A stretch of DNA of 64,000 bases from Variovorax sp. PAMC 28711 (GTDB taxonomy: Bacteria; Pseudomonadota; Gammaproteobacteria; Burkholderiales; Burkholderiaceae_C), in the NCBI RefSeq assembly GCF_001577265.1, contig NZ_CP014517.1, forward strand, positions 62,001-126,000, given 5' to 3'. The notes under the pieces were generated by a model. It was given only the letters and a program-made list of their open reading frames with translations. It was not told where the DNA came from and searched no databases. Below, in pieces: positions 22,437 through 33,364 of this stretch. Numbering within the stretch: the first letter of the stretch is position 1; each line of letters starts with the position of its first letter. The translations under genes were made by a program, and so were the position numbers.

Positions 22437-23105
22437 ATGCAAGTCCAAGAAGCCGTCACCAGCCGCCGTTCGATCCGCGCCTTCCTGTCCACGCCTGTTT
22501 CAGGCGACGTGATCCGGCGCGTGGTTGCGACGGCCGCGCGGGCCCCGTCTGGCGGCAACCTCCAGCCCTGGCACATCGACGTGATGGCCGGCGAGCCGCT
22601 CGATGCGCTCAAGGCCACGATGCAGCAGCACCTGCAGTCCGGGGCGCAGCCGACGTGGGCGTACGACGTGTACCCGAAGACCTTGCCGTCGCCCTGGCGC
22701 GACCGGCGCTTCAAGGTCGGCGAAGACATGTACGCGCGGCTCGGCATTCCGCGCGACGACAAGCCGGCGCGGCTGCGCTGGTTCGCACGCAATTACGAAC
22801 TGTTCGGCGCGCCGATGGCGCTCTTTTGTTCGGTGGATCGCGCGATGGGTCCGCCGCAGTGGGCCGATCTGGGCATGTACCTGCAAACGGTCATGCTGCT
22901 GCTGCGCGAAGAAGGGCTCGACAGTTGCGCACAGGAATGCTGGGCCGCGTACCCCGACGTCGTCGGCAAGGCCCTGTCGCTGCCTGCCGGTCGGATGCTT
23001 TTCAGCGGCATGTCGATCGGGTTTCGCGACCCGTCGCATGCGGTGAACGCGTTGGTCGCGGACCGCGCGCCACTCGACGAGTGGGCGCAGTTCAGAGGCG
23101 TGTGA
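22437..23105 (+). CDS. Nitroreductase family protein
   Basis: 222 residues. The FMN-binding signature SRRSIRAFLS is near the N-terminus, APSGGNLQPWH follows, and GLDSCAQECWA lies near residue 165. The family reduces nitro groups, quinones or similar substrates with NAD(P)H. The gene is divergent from the broken acyl-CoA ligase and convergent with the crotonase gene. The ATG at 22437 gives the normal family start; an earlier in-frame ATG exists but would add residues unlike the family. Confidence 0.85.
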   Translation: MQVQEAVTSRRSIRAFLSTPVSGDVIRRVVATAARAPSGGNLQPWHIDVMAGEPLDALKATMQQHLQSGAQPTWAYDVYPKTLPSPWRDRRFKVGEDMYARLGIPRDDKPARLRWFARNYELFGAPMALFCSVDRAMGPPQWADLGMYLQTVMLLLREEGLDSCAQECWAAYPDVVGKALSLPAGRMLFSGMSIGFRDPSHAVNALVADRAPLDEWAQFRGV

Positions 23106-23936
23106 CTAGCCCGCAGGCTCGAACTTCGCCGGGCGCTTTTCCATGTTCGCGCGCACCGCCTCCGCCTGGTTGGCGCTGCCGATCAACGCCTTCTGCTCGA
23201 CCGACTCGGCCATGAGCACATCAGCGGCACTGTCGCTCAACGACCCGTTCAGCAGGCGCTTGCCGGCGCGGATCGCATGCGGGCTCTTGCCTGCGATCTC
23301 GTGCGCCATCTGCAATGCGTCCGCCAGCGGTTCGGCCGAGAGCTTCGTCGCAAAGCCGATGCGCAAGGCCTCCTCGCCCGAGAAGATGCGCCCCGTGTAG
23401 GTCAGCTCGCGGACCACATCGGTCCGGGCGAGCTCGCGCATCAGCACCATGCCCGCCATGTCGGGCACCAGGCCCCACTTGATTTCCATCACCGACATTT
23501 TCGTGTCGGGCGCGACGATGCGGATGTCCGCGCCCAGTGCGACCTGCAGTCCGCCACCGAAGGCCACGCCGTGCACCGCGGCGATCACCGGCGCCGGCAC
23601 TTCGCGCCAGACCATCGCCACCTGCTGCGCCGCGTTCGAGAGGCCGTGCGTGCGCTTGACCAGATCGGCACCCGCAGCGCCTTCGCCCAGCACATCGGCG
23701 CCGCTGCTCTTTTGCGTCATGCGCTCGAACGACTGCATGTCGAGCCCCGCGCAAAACGCCTTGCCGCGACCGGAGATGACGACGGCGCGCACGCCCGTGT
23801 CGTCGCGCAGCGATTCGCCAGCGGCAATCAGCGCGTCGAACATCGCCGGGTCGAGCGCGTTCATCTTGTCGGCGCGGGCCAGGGTCAGTTGCACCACGCC
23901 GTCGGGGTGGCGCGTCCATTCGATTCGTTCGCTCAT
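23106..23936 (-). CDS. Enoyl-CoA hydratase / isomerase (crotonase)
   Basis: 276 residues. The oxyanion-hole segments are present: GRGKAFCAGLDMQSF (about 57-71) and AAVHGVAFGGGLQVALGADI (about 119-138). The start is well supported by AAGGAG before the ATG. It hydrates or isomerises enoyl-CoA thioesters. Together with the ligase remnant and the CoA transferase nearby it suggests a carboxylic-acid degradation pathway. The C-terminus is typical. Confidence 0.9.
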   Translation of the reverse strand: MSERIEWTRHPDGVVQLTLARADKMNALDPAMFDALIAAGESLRDDTGVRAVVISGRGKAFCAGLDMQSFERMTQKSSGADVLGEGAAGADLVKRTHGLSNAAQQVAMVWREVPAPVIAAVHGVAFGGGLQVALGADIRIVAPDTKMSVMEIKWGLVPDMAGMVLMRELARTDVVRELTYTGRIFSGEEALRIGFATKLSAEPLADALQMAHEIAGKSPHAIRAGKRLLNGSLSDSAADVLMAESVEQKALIGSANQAEAVRANMEKRPAKFEPAG

Positions 23937-23995
23937 GAGGTGTCTCCTTGATGGTCTTGATCGGGCGCGAGTATCGCCCGCAGCAAGGCTCGGCG

Positions 23996-25843
23996 ATGAT
24001 CACGTACATGACTCTCGACCGCCGTCATTTCATCCAGTCGGGCGCTGCCGCCCTCGTCGCGCTGATGGGCGCCGGCTGTGCCCAGCCACGCAGCGGCGCG
24101 GCCGCCCTCCCCGGTTTCGCATCGGTGCCGATGAACCTGCTCGACACCGTGACCGTGCCGCCCGGCTACACGGCCCGCGTGCTCTACCCGTGGGGCTCGC
24201 CCACCGGCGTCGCGTCGGCCATGCCGGCCTTCGCGCCCGATGCCTCCAACAGCGCCGCCGACCAGGCGGTGCAGGCGGGCATGCACCACGACGGCATGCA
24301 TTTCTTCCCGCTCGGCAACGGCGGCGACCGCGCCCTGCTGGTCATGAACCACGAGTACACCGACGAGCGCTTCCTGCACACCGACGGCGTGACCGAGTGG
24401 TCCGCCGACAAGGTCGCCAAGTCGCTGCATGCGATGGGCGTCTCGGTGATCGAGATCGCGCGCCACGCCGAGGGCTGGCGCCAGGTGCTGCCCTCTTCTT
24501 TTGCACGCCGCATCCATGGCAACACCGCCATGCGCATCGCGGGCCCGGCGGCCGGCACGCCATGGATGCGCACCGCCGCCAACCCGGCCGGCGACAAAGT
24601 CTTCGGCACCTTCGCCAACTGCGCGATGGGCGTCACGCCGTGGGGCACCTACCTGACCTGCGAAGAGAACTTCCACGGTTATTTCGGTGGTCCGAAGGAA
24701 GCGGCCGGGAGCGTCGACGAGATGCAACGCCGCTACGGCACGGTGCCCGGCTCGCAGTGGGTCGACTACTGGCGCTTCGACGAGCGCTTCGACATCACGA
24801 AGCATCCGAACGAACCCAACCGCTTCGGCTGGGTGGTGGAGATCGACCCGTTCGATCCGACCGCTACGCCCGTCAAGCGCACCGCGCTCGGCCGCAAGCA
24901 CCAGGAGAGCGCGACCTGCACGCTCACCGCCGACGGCCGGGTCGCGGTCTACATGGGCGACGACGCGCGCTTCGAGTACATCTACAAGTTCGTCAGCCGC
25001 GACAAGGTGCGCCCCGGGACCGATGCCGCTGCCCGCGCGGCCAACCGCACGCTGCTCGACGAAGGCACGCTTCATGTCGCGCGCTACGACGCCGACGGCA
25101 CCGGGCGCTGGTTGCCGCTCGTGCACGGCCAGAACGGCATCGATGGCGCAGCCGGCTTCGCGACGCCGGCGGAGGTGCTGATCCATGCACGCTGCGCGGG
25201 CGACATCGTCGGCGGCACGAAGATGGACCGGCCCGAGTGGATCGCGGTGCACCCCCAAACCGGCGAGGTCTACGTCACCCTCACCAACAACAGCCAGCGC
25301 GGCCTGCCCGGCAAGCCGGCGCCGGACGCCGCCAACCCCCGGGTGGACAACCGTTTCGGCGGCATCCTGCGCTGGCGCGAAGACGGCCACGATGCCGCCG
25401 CCACGACCTTTCGCTGGGACCACTTCGCGCTGGCCGGCGACCCGGCCGTGCCCGCCGTCGCCGCCCGCTACCCGAGTGCGAAAGCGGATGTGTTCGGTTC
25501 ACCCGACGGCCTGCACTTCGACGCGGGCGGCCTGCTCTGGATCCAGACCGATGGCAACGTCGACGAGCTCGGCTGCAACAACCAGATGCTGTGCGCCGAT
25601 CCGGCCAGCGGGCGCATCGCGCGCTTCCTGGTCGGGCCGATCGGCTGCGAGATCACCGGCTGCGTGGTCACGCCCGACCGGCGCTCGCTGTTCGTGAACA
25701 TCCAGCACCCGGGCGAACAGCGCACCGGCGCCGACGGGCTCTACAGCAGCGCGTGGCCGGAGACTTCAGGTCGCGGCAAGGTCCGCCCGCGCTCCGCCAC
25801 CGTCGTCGTGCAGCGACAGGACGGTGGCATCGTCGGCACCTGA
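23996..25843 (+). CDS. PhoX-family (DUF839) phosphatase, exported
   Basis: 615 residues. The N-terminus has a Tat-type signal, DRRHFIQSGAAALVALMGAGC, which also carries a lipobox, so the protein may be a Tat-exported lipoprotein. The body shows PhoX features: CEENFHGYF, NRFGWVVEIDPFDP, KHQESATCTL and DGLHFDAGGLLWIQTDG. PhoX enzymes are Ca/Fe-dependent periplasmic alkaline phosphatases. The ATG at 23996 follows AAGG; the ATG four codons later is also possible. No pho box was recognised upstream. Confidence 0.87.
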   Translation: MITYMTLDRRHFIQSGAAALVALMGAGCAQPRSGAAALPGFASVPMNLLDTVTVPPGYTARVLYPWGSPTGVASAMPAFAPDASNSAADQAVQAGMHHDGMHFFPLGNGGDRALLVMNHEYTDERFLHTDGVTEWSADKVAKSLHAMGVSVIEIARHAEGWRQVLPSSFARRIHGNTAMRIAGPAAGTPWMRTAANPAGDKVFGTFANCAMGVTPWGTYLTCEENFHGYFGGPKEAAGSVDEMQRRYGTVPGSQWVDYWRFDERFDITKHPNEPNRFGWVVEIDPFDPTATPVKRTALGRKHQESATCTLTADGRVAVYMGDDARFEYIYKFVSRDKVRPGTDAAARAANRTLLDEGTLHVARYDADGTGRWLPLVHGQNGIDGAAGFATPAEVLIHARCAGDIVGGTKMDRPEWIAVHPQTGEVYVTLTNNSQRGLPGKPAPDAANPRVDNRFGGILRWREDGHDAAATTFRWDHFALAGDPAVPAVAARYPSAKADVFGSPDGLHFDAGGLLWIQTDGNVDELGCNNQMLCADPASGRIARFLVGPIGCEITGCVVTPDRRSLFVNIQHPGEQRTGADGLYSSAWPETSGRGKVRPRSATVVVQRQDGGIVGT

Positions 25844-25887
25844 GTGCGCGCACCCACGAATCCCTCGAAACCGGAGACCCCGCGACC

Positions 25888-26763
25888 ATGCCCAGCCCTT
25901 CCGCCGACCCCTTCTTGCCGCTCGCGGGCGTTCGCGTGCTCAGCCTGGCGCTCAACCTGCCGGGTCCCGCCGCGCTGATGCGTTGCCGCGCGATGGGCGC
26001 GCGCTGCCTCAAGCTGGAGCCGCCCACGGGCGACCCGATGGGCCACTACAACCGCATCGCCTACGACGCGTTGCACGGCGGCGTGACGGTGCAGTCCGTC
26101 GACCTGAAAGCCGGGGCGGGACAGCAGCAGCTGCATGCCGCGCTGGCCACGACCGATGTGCTGCTGACGTCGTTTCGCCCTTCCGCGCTTCACAAGCTCG
26201 GCCTCACCTGGACGGCGCTGCATGCGCGCTACCCGGCGCTGTCGCAGGTCGCGATCGTGGGTGCGAGCGGCGCGCGCGCCGAGGAGCCGGGCCACGATCT
26301 CACCTACCTCGCCGAGAGCGGCCTCGTCACCGGCACCGACCTGCCGCCCACGCTGTACGCCGACATGGGCGGCGCCGTGCTCGCAAGCGAGGCGGTGCTG
26401 AAGGCGGTGCTGCACCGCCGTTCAGGTGCCGCGCAGGGTGTCTTCCTGGAAGTCGCGCTCAATGCCGCCGCGCAATGGATGGCCTTGCCGCGTGCGTGGG
26501 GCCTGACGCGCCCCGAAGGCTCGGTCGGCGGCGCGCATGCAGGCTATCGCGTGTACCCCTGCGTGGACGGACGCGTGGCCGTGGCGGCACTCGAGCCGCA
26601 CTTCGCGGCGCGCTTGTGCGAAGCCGCCGGCCTGGCATCGCACGACATGCTGGCCGCACAGACGCACAGCGAGATCACGGCATGGTTCGGTTCGAAGACG
26701 CGCGCCGAGCTCGACGCGCTCGCCATCGCCAGGGACATTCCGATGCACACGTTGGCGGGCTGA
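25888..26763 (+). CDS. CaiB/BaiF-type CoA transferase (class III), short
   Basis: 291 residues. It begins with the usual LAGVRVLSLALNLPGPAALM, contains KLEPPTGDPM and VDLK (CoA-binding), LTSFRPSALHKLGL, and TLYADMGGAVLASEAVL, which holds the Asp that forms the acyl anhydride. It is shorter than most family members (350-400), apparently in the C-terminal part. It may act on acyl-CoA in the same pathway as the crotonase. A GGAGA sequence precedes the start. Confidence 0.85.
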   Translation: MPSPSADPFLPLAGVRVLSLALNLPGPAALMRCRAMGARCLKLEPPTGDPMGHYNRIAYDALHGGVTVQSVDLKAGAGQQQLHAALATTDVLLTSFRPSALHKLGLTWTALHARYPALSQVAIVGASGARAEEPGHDLTYLAESGLVTGTDLPPTLYADMGGAVLASEAVLKAVLHRRSGAAQGVFLEVALNAAAQWMALPRAWGLTRPEGSVGGAHAGYRVYPCVDGRVAVAALEPHFAARLCEAAGLASHDMLAAQTHSEITAWFGSKTRAELDALAIARDIPMHTLAG

Positions 26764-26774
26764 CGCGCCGCGCT

Positions 26775-27500
26775 TCACAGTCCAGTCGAAACGATCCTGT
26801 GCAGCGCGTCGCTGTCGAGAATGGTGACCGTGTTGTAGGCGCAGAGGATCACACCCATTTCTTCCAGCCGGCGCAGTTCCTTGTTCACCGTTTGCCGCGA
26901 GACGCACAGCATGTCGGCCAGGTCGTCTTGCGACAGACGCAACTTGAGCCGCGTGCCCTGCGGCGCATGCACGCCGAACAGCTTGCCGAGCCGCTGCAAG
27001 GTGGCAGCGATGCGGTAGTCGGCGCCGCCGATCACGACCTGGTCGAGCACCGCGGCCACCGCGTCGACCTTGCGCTGCAGCACGACGCGCGCGAGGTCGC
27101 GCCAGTAGACCGGGTCGGTATCGAGCAGCGCCATCAATTCGGCGCAGGGCAAGTGAATGACGGCCGCGTTGTCGCGCGCCACGTAGCCATACTCGACGAC
27201 CGGATTGCCGAAGAGGCGAATGAGCCCGGCCACCTCCCCGCCGCCCACGATGCCCATCACGAAGCGCCGTCCGCCCGAGGTCGTCTGGCTGATTTCGAGA
27301 AGACCCGAGACGGTGAGCAACGCCTGTCGATCGGCGCCGCTGCCCGTCGGAACGACGTTGCCGCGCCGGTACCGCCGGAAGCTGGCGCTGCGCGCGAGCT
27401 TTGCGATCTGATCGGGCGTCCACCGGGCGAACAACTTTGAATTTGCAATGGCGTTGCGCATGAGCGCAAGCGAATCTGCGTCTGGCGGGTTGGTGGTCAT
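26775..27500 (-). CDS. Crp/Fnr-family transcription regulator
   Basis: 241 residues from an ATG with AAAGGAGTG upstream. A cyclic-nucleotide-like beta-barrel (about 20-130) is followed by a dimerisation helix and a winged helix with LSQDDLADMLCVSRQTVNKE as the recognition region. There are no N-terminal cysteine clusters of the FNR type, so an oxygen-sensing iron-sulphur cluster is unlikely. It is divergent from an MFS gene and probably regulates it and perhaps the CoA transferase. Confidence 0.88.
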   Translation of the reverse strand: MTTNPPDADSLALMRNAIANSKLFARWTPDQIAKLARSASFRRYRRGNVVPTGSGADRQALLTVSGLLEISQTTSGGRRFVMGIVGGGEVAGLIRLFGNPVVEYGYVARDNAAVIHLPCAELMALLDTDPVYWRDLARVVLQRKVDAVAAVLDQVVIGGADYRIAATLQRLGKLFGVHAPQGTRLKLRLSQDDLADMLCVSRQTVNKELRRLEEMGVILCAYNTVTILDSDALHRIVSTGL

Positions 27501-27609
27501 CGCACTCCTTTGCTCGCGCTTCAAACTCGCGCACCTTGAAGGCACCAGACTTCGATAGCAACTCCGCGCCAAATATGGTTTGGCTTGTCGGCACCACTCC
27601 CCTCTGCCG

Positions 27610-27640
27610 ATCATAGTTACGATACTGAATGAATAGTCAA
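27610..27640 (-). promoter_or_regulatory. Candidate promoter of the Crp/Fnr gene
   Basis: On the minus strand, TTGACT and TATGAT are separated by 19 bases, a longer spacing than ideal. It would start transcription about 100 bases before the ATG at 27500. It lies in the 160-base divergent region, which otherwise shows no clear operator. Confidence 0.35.
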
Positions 27641-27660
27641 CCTCCAGAGAAATCCATTCG

Positions 27661-28968
27661 ATGTATGGGCAAGTCAGCGTGTCGACCGTGAAAAAATCCT
27701 CGCATCAGGCGCTTCACCCGCCGATTGGCGGGAACCAACCCGACTCGCGCTACGCGATGCTGCGCCTCCTTGTCACGCTGCTCATCATGACGGTGGGCAG
27801 CAGCGGCATGTATGTCGTCTCGGTCGTGTTGCCGGCGGTGCAGGCCGACTTCGGCGTGGCACGCGCTGAAGCCTCGCTGCCCTACACGATGCTGATGATC
27901 GGCTTTGGCCTCGGCGGCGTGGTGATGGGCAAGCTGGCCGACCGCTACGGCGTGATGTGGCCCCTGCTGCTCGGTGCCGTGTGCGTGGGCACGGGGTACA
28001 TCGCCTCCAGCTTCGCGGGCAGCATCCTCACGTTCTCGCTGGTGCAGGCCCTGCTCATCGGGCTGGGCAGTGGCGCGGTGTTCGCACCGCTCGTGGCCGA
28101 CACCTCGCTGTGGTTCGTGAAGCGGCGCGGCATGGCGGTCGCGGTGTGCGCCAGTGGCAACTACCTGGCCGGGGCGGTGTGGCCGCCGATCGTGCAGCGC
28201 TTCGTCGAAGTGGAAGGGTGGCGCGCGACCTACGTCGGCCTCGGGGTGGTATGCGGGCTGGCGATGGCCGGCCTCGCCTTGTTCATGCGCGCACGGCCCC
28301 CGGCGGTCGCGATGGCGGCTGCGCCGACCACGGCATCGGGTCGTGCGGCAGTGGCCGCTTCAATGCGACCGTTCGGCCTGAGCTTGGGTGTTGCGCAGGG
28401 GCTGTTGTGCGTGGCGGGCACCGCCTGCTGCGTGGCGATGGCGATGCCACAGGTGCACATCGTCGCCTACTGCACCGACCTCGGTTTCGGCGCGGCGCGC
28501 GGCGCGCAGATGCTGTCGCTGATGCTCGCCTGCGGCATCGTGAGCCGGCTGATCTCCGGCGCGATCTGCGACCGCATCGGCGGCCTGCGCACGCTGCTGC
28601 TCGGCTCGGTGCTGCAGTGCGTCGCGCTCCTGATGTTCCTGCCGTTCGACGGCATGGTGCCACTCTTCGTGGTGTCCGCATTGTTCGGGCTGTTCCAGGG
28701 CGGCCTCGTACCCTCGTACGCGATCATCGTGCGGGAGCACTTTCCGCCAGCCGAAGCGAGCGCGCGCGTGGGCACCGTCATCGGCTGCACGCTGCTTGGC
28801 ATGGCGTTGGGCGGCTGGATGTCGGGCAAGGTGTTCGACCTCACCGGCAGCTACCACGCGGCGTTCATCAACGGCATCGCGTGGAACCTGCTGAACATGT
28901 CGATCGCGGTGTTCCTGCTGATGCGCGTGCGGCGAGCGATCCGCACGGCCACGCCCGTGGCAGCCTGA
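27661..28968 (+). CDS. MFS transporter
   Basis: 435 residues with about twelve membrane helices. The loop between helices 2 and 3 carries GKLADRYGVMWPLLLG, the MFS signature, and a matching SGAICDRIGGLRTLLLG occurs in the second half. This pattern resembles the carboxylate/monocarboxylate (oxalate-formate type) branch. Substrate is not deducible. It is divergent from the Crp/Fnr regulator, with which it is likely coregulated. Confidence 0.87.
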   Translation: MYGQVSVSTVKKSSHQALHPPIGGNQPDSRYAMLRLLVTLLIMTVGSSGMYVVSVVLPAVQADFGVARAEASLPYTMLMIGFGLGGVVMGKLADRYGVMWPLLLGAVCVGTGYIASSFAGSILTFSLVQALLIGLGSGAVFAPLVADTSLWFVKRRGMAVAVCASGNYLAGAVWPPIVQRFVEVEGWRATYVGLGVVCGLAMAGLALFMRARPPAVAMAAAPTTASGRAAVAASMRPFGLSLGVAQGLLCVAGTACCVAMAMPQVHIVAYCTDLGFGAARGAQMLSLMLACGIVSRLISGAICDRIGGLRTLLLGSVLQCVALLMFLPFDGMVPLFVVSALFGLFQGGLVPSYAIIVREHFPPAEASARVGTVIGCTLLGMALGGWMSGKVFDLTGSYHAAFINGIAWNLLNMSIAVFLLMRVRRAIRTATPVAA

Positions 28969-28972
28969 GAGC

Positions 28973-29863
28973 TCAGTCACCCGTGCCGTCGCGCTGGCGG
29001 TCTTCGCGCTTCAGCGTCAGGTAGGTCGCGAGATCGACTTCGTGCAACTGCACGGGGTACTTCTCGATGGACTGGAACCATGCGTTTCGCCGCTGCTCGC
29101 CCTGCCCGGCTCCCGGCGCGGCGAGGTAGGCGTCGAGCGTCAGGAAGTAGCGCATCGCATTGCGCTCGACCAGCCCGCGCGTGCCCCGGATGTGCTCGGG
29201 CTCGCGATCGCTGCCCTGGCCCAGCACCGTGAAACCGACCTTGTGACTGCCGAAGGTGGCGAGGTAGGCCTGGGTCGCCAAACGTGCCATGGTGTTGTGC
29301 TCGTAGCTGTAGCGAAAGTGCACGAAGCTGCGTCGCTCATCCAGTGCCACCGCTTCCAGCATGACGCGGTAGGCACGGGTGCCGAGCGGCCCTTCGACAG
29401 CCGAAAGGTCCATCGCGAGATGCGAGTTGCCCGTGTCCACGACGCGATACACGAAGGGAAGTTCGAAGGCACTGTCCACGGGTTTGTCGTAGCGGCGCAC
29501 GACGCTCAGCGTCAGCACGTCAGCACCCGACGGCGCCTTCGCGACGCTGCAACGGCGATTGTTGATGTGGAGCAAGAGCATCTCGCACCAGCGGGCCGAG
29601 GTGCCGAGCGCACCCGCGATGTCGGCCAGTGGACGGTCGACCACCGCGTAGATGTCACCAGTCAGACCATCGGGCGTTTCAGCCGAGTCGAGCAGCAGCG
29701 GCCGCCCGAAGGGACTGCGGGCCAGACTCTCCGCCATGCGATGGTGAGCTGCGAGCAGTGCCTGCGCAGTGCTGGCCTCCTGCGGCGCGGCCGCCGCGCA
29801 AAAGGCCGCAGCCCAGAGCACGGCGCCCAGCCAGAACCTCGATGTGTGCGGCAGCTTGGTCAT
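28973..29863 (-). CDS. Periplasmic protein of unknown function (296 residues)
   Basis: A signal peptide (FWLGAVLWAAAFCAAAA) directs export. The mature protein is globular, mixed alpha/beta, with a Cys pair in RWCEMLLLHINNRRCSV that may form a disulphide, and it ends in a charged tail. It lies 18 bases downstream of the ygiQ-type gene stop region on the opposite side of an MFS gene. No family is recognised. Confidence 0.72.
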   Translation of the reverse strand: MTKLPHTSRFWLGAVLWAAAFCAAAAPQEASTAQALLAAHHRMAESLARSPFGRPLLLDSAETPDGLTGDIYAVVDRPLADIAGALGTSARWCEMLLLHINNRRCSVAKAPSGADVLTLSVVRRYDKPVDSAFELPFVYRVVDTGNSHLAMDLSAVEGPLGTRAYRVMLEAVALDERRSFVHFRYSYEHNTMARLATQAYLATFGSHKVGFTVLGQGSDREPEHIRGTRGLVERNAMRYFLTLDAYLAAPGAGQGEQRRNAWFQSIEKYPVQLHEVDLATYLTLKREDRQRDGTGD

Positions 29864-29881
29864 GCCGCACGATACCCGCGC

Positions 29882-32251
<2,370 letters not shown>

Positions 32252-32378
32252 CAAGGGATGGTTTGGAGGGCCGACCACGGCCCGTGGGCCCGCGAAGGGC
32301 AACCAATGATTGTAAATGGCGAGCTGCTTTTTGTCGCCCCCTGGCCGAGTGCCCTGCCAGGCACAAGGTCGCATTTAG

Positions 32379-32391
32379 TTGACTCAGTCAA
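32379..32391. promoter_or_regulatory. Palindromic operator before the MarR-GNAT gene
   Basis: TTGACTCAGTCAA is a perfect 6+1+6 palindrome ending eight bases before the ATG at 32399. MarR proteins commonly bind such sites in their own promoter, so autoregulation is likely. Confidence 0.55.
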
Positions 32392-32398
32392 ATTTTCT

Positions 32399-33364
32399 AT
32401 GAAAATCGGGCGCATGCACAACACAGTTGCCGCGCGCCCGAGCGTGCCAGCCCACGCCATCAAGGCGATCCGGCGCTTCAATCGCTTCTTCACACGTCGC
32501 ATCGGGGTGCTCGACCCGTACCTCGGAAGCAATCTGACGCTCACCGACGCGCGGGTGCTGTATGAACTGGCGCATCGCCAGGGGCCGGTCGCACGCGATC
32601 TGATGCGGGACCTCGGCCTCGACGCGGGCTACACCAGCCGCATCCTCAAGCGCTTCGAGGCCGCAGGCTGGCTGGAGCGCACTCCCAATCCGGACGATGC
32701 GCGGCAAAACCTGCTGACGCTGACACAGGCCGGACACGCTGCCTTCGCGCCACTGCAACAGAAATCCCGCGAAGAAGCAGCGGCCCTGCTCGCCCCGCTC
32801 GGTGCGGCACAGCAACAACAGGTGGTCGACGCGATGGTCCGCATCGAATCGCTGCTCGAGACGTCTGCGACAGGCGTGTCAGCGCGCAACCTCACGCTGC
32901 GTGATCCACTGCCCGGCGACCTGGGATGGGTCGTGCAGCAGCACGGCGAGATCTACGCGCGCGAGTACGGGTGGGATCTCGAATTCGAAGCCCTTGTGGC
33001 AGGCATTGCGGCGGGCTTCGTGCGCAAGTTCCAGCCCCAATGGGAGAAGTGCTGGATCGCCGAACTCGACGGCGAGCGCGTAGGCGCGATTTTCGTGGTG
33101 CGCCAATCGTCAACCACAGCGCGGCTGCGCATGCTGTTGCTCACGCCGCAAGCCCGGGGCCATGGCCTCGGCGCACGGTTGACCGACGAGTGCATCGCCT
33201 TTGCGCGCGCCAGGGGCTACAGGAAGATGGTCCTGTGGACCCACAGCTGCCTGACCGCCGCGCGAGGCATCTACGCCAGGCGGGGTTTCAAGCTCGTCAA
33301 GTCCGCGCCCTACGAGGGCTTCGGCCAGCAGTTGGTGGGTGAGACGTGGTCGCTCAAGTTGTAG
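32399..33364 (+). CDS. MarR-GNAT fusion: winged-helix regulator with acetyltransferase domain
   Basis: 321 residues. The first 150 form a MarR winged helix (LTLTDARVLYELAHRQGPVA, GYTSRILKRFEAAGWLERT, wing NPDDARQNLLTLT). The last 160 form a GNAT domain, with acetyl-CoA motif LTPQARGHGLGARLTDECIAF and GIYARRGFKLV. Such fusions couple DNA binding to N-acetylation of a small molecule or protein. The stop overlaps the convergent tctA gene by eleven bases. An ATG five codons downstream is an alternative start. Confidence 0.9.
   Translation: MKIGRMHNTVAARPSVPAHAIKAIRRFNRFFTRRIGVLDPYLGSNLTLTDARVLYELAHRQGPVARDLMRDLGLDAGYTSRILKRFEAAGWLERTPNPDDARQNLLTLTQAGHAAFAPLQQKSREEAAALLAPLGAAQQQQVVDAMVRIESLLETSATGVSARNLTLRDPLPGDLGWVVQQHGEIYAREYGWDLEFEALVAGIAAGFVRKFQPQWEKCWIAELDGERVGAIFVVRQSSTTARLRMLLLTPQARGHGLGARLTDECIAFARARGYRKMVLWTHSCLTAARGIYARRGFKLVKSAPYEGFGQQLVGETWSLKL

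Noticed and set aside
24000..25450. Long open frame on the minus strand opposite the PhoX gene
   Set aside because: It is Ala/Arg/His/Val-rich mirror coding produced by the high GC content and lacks any domain; the plus-strand frame has a Tat signal and PhoX motifs.
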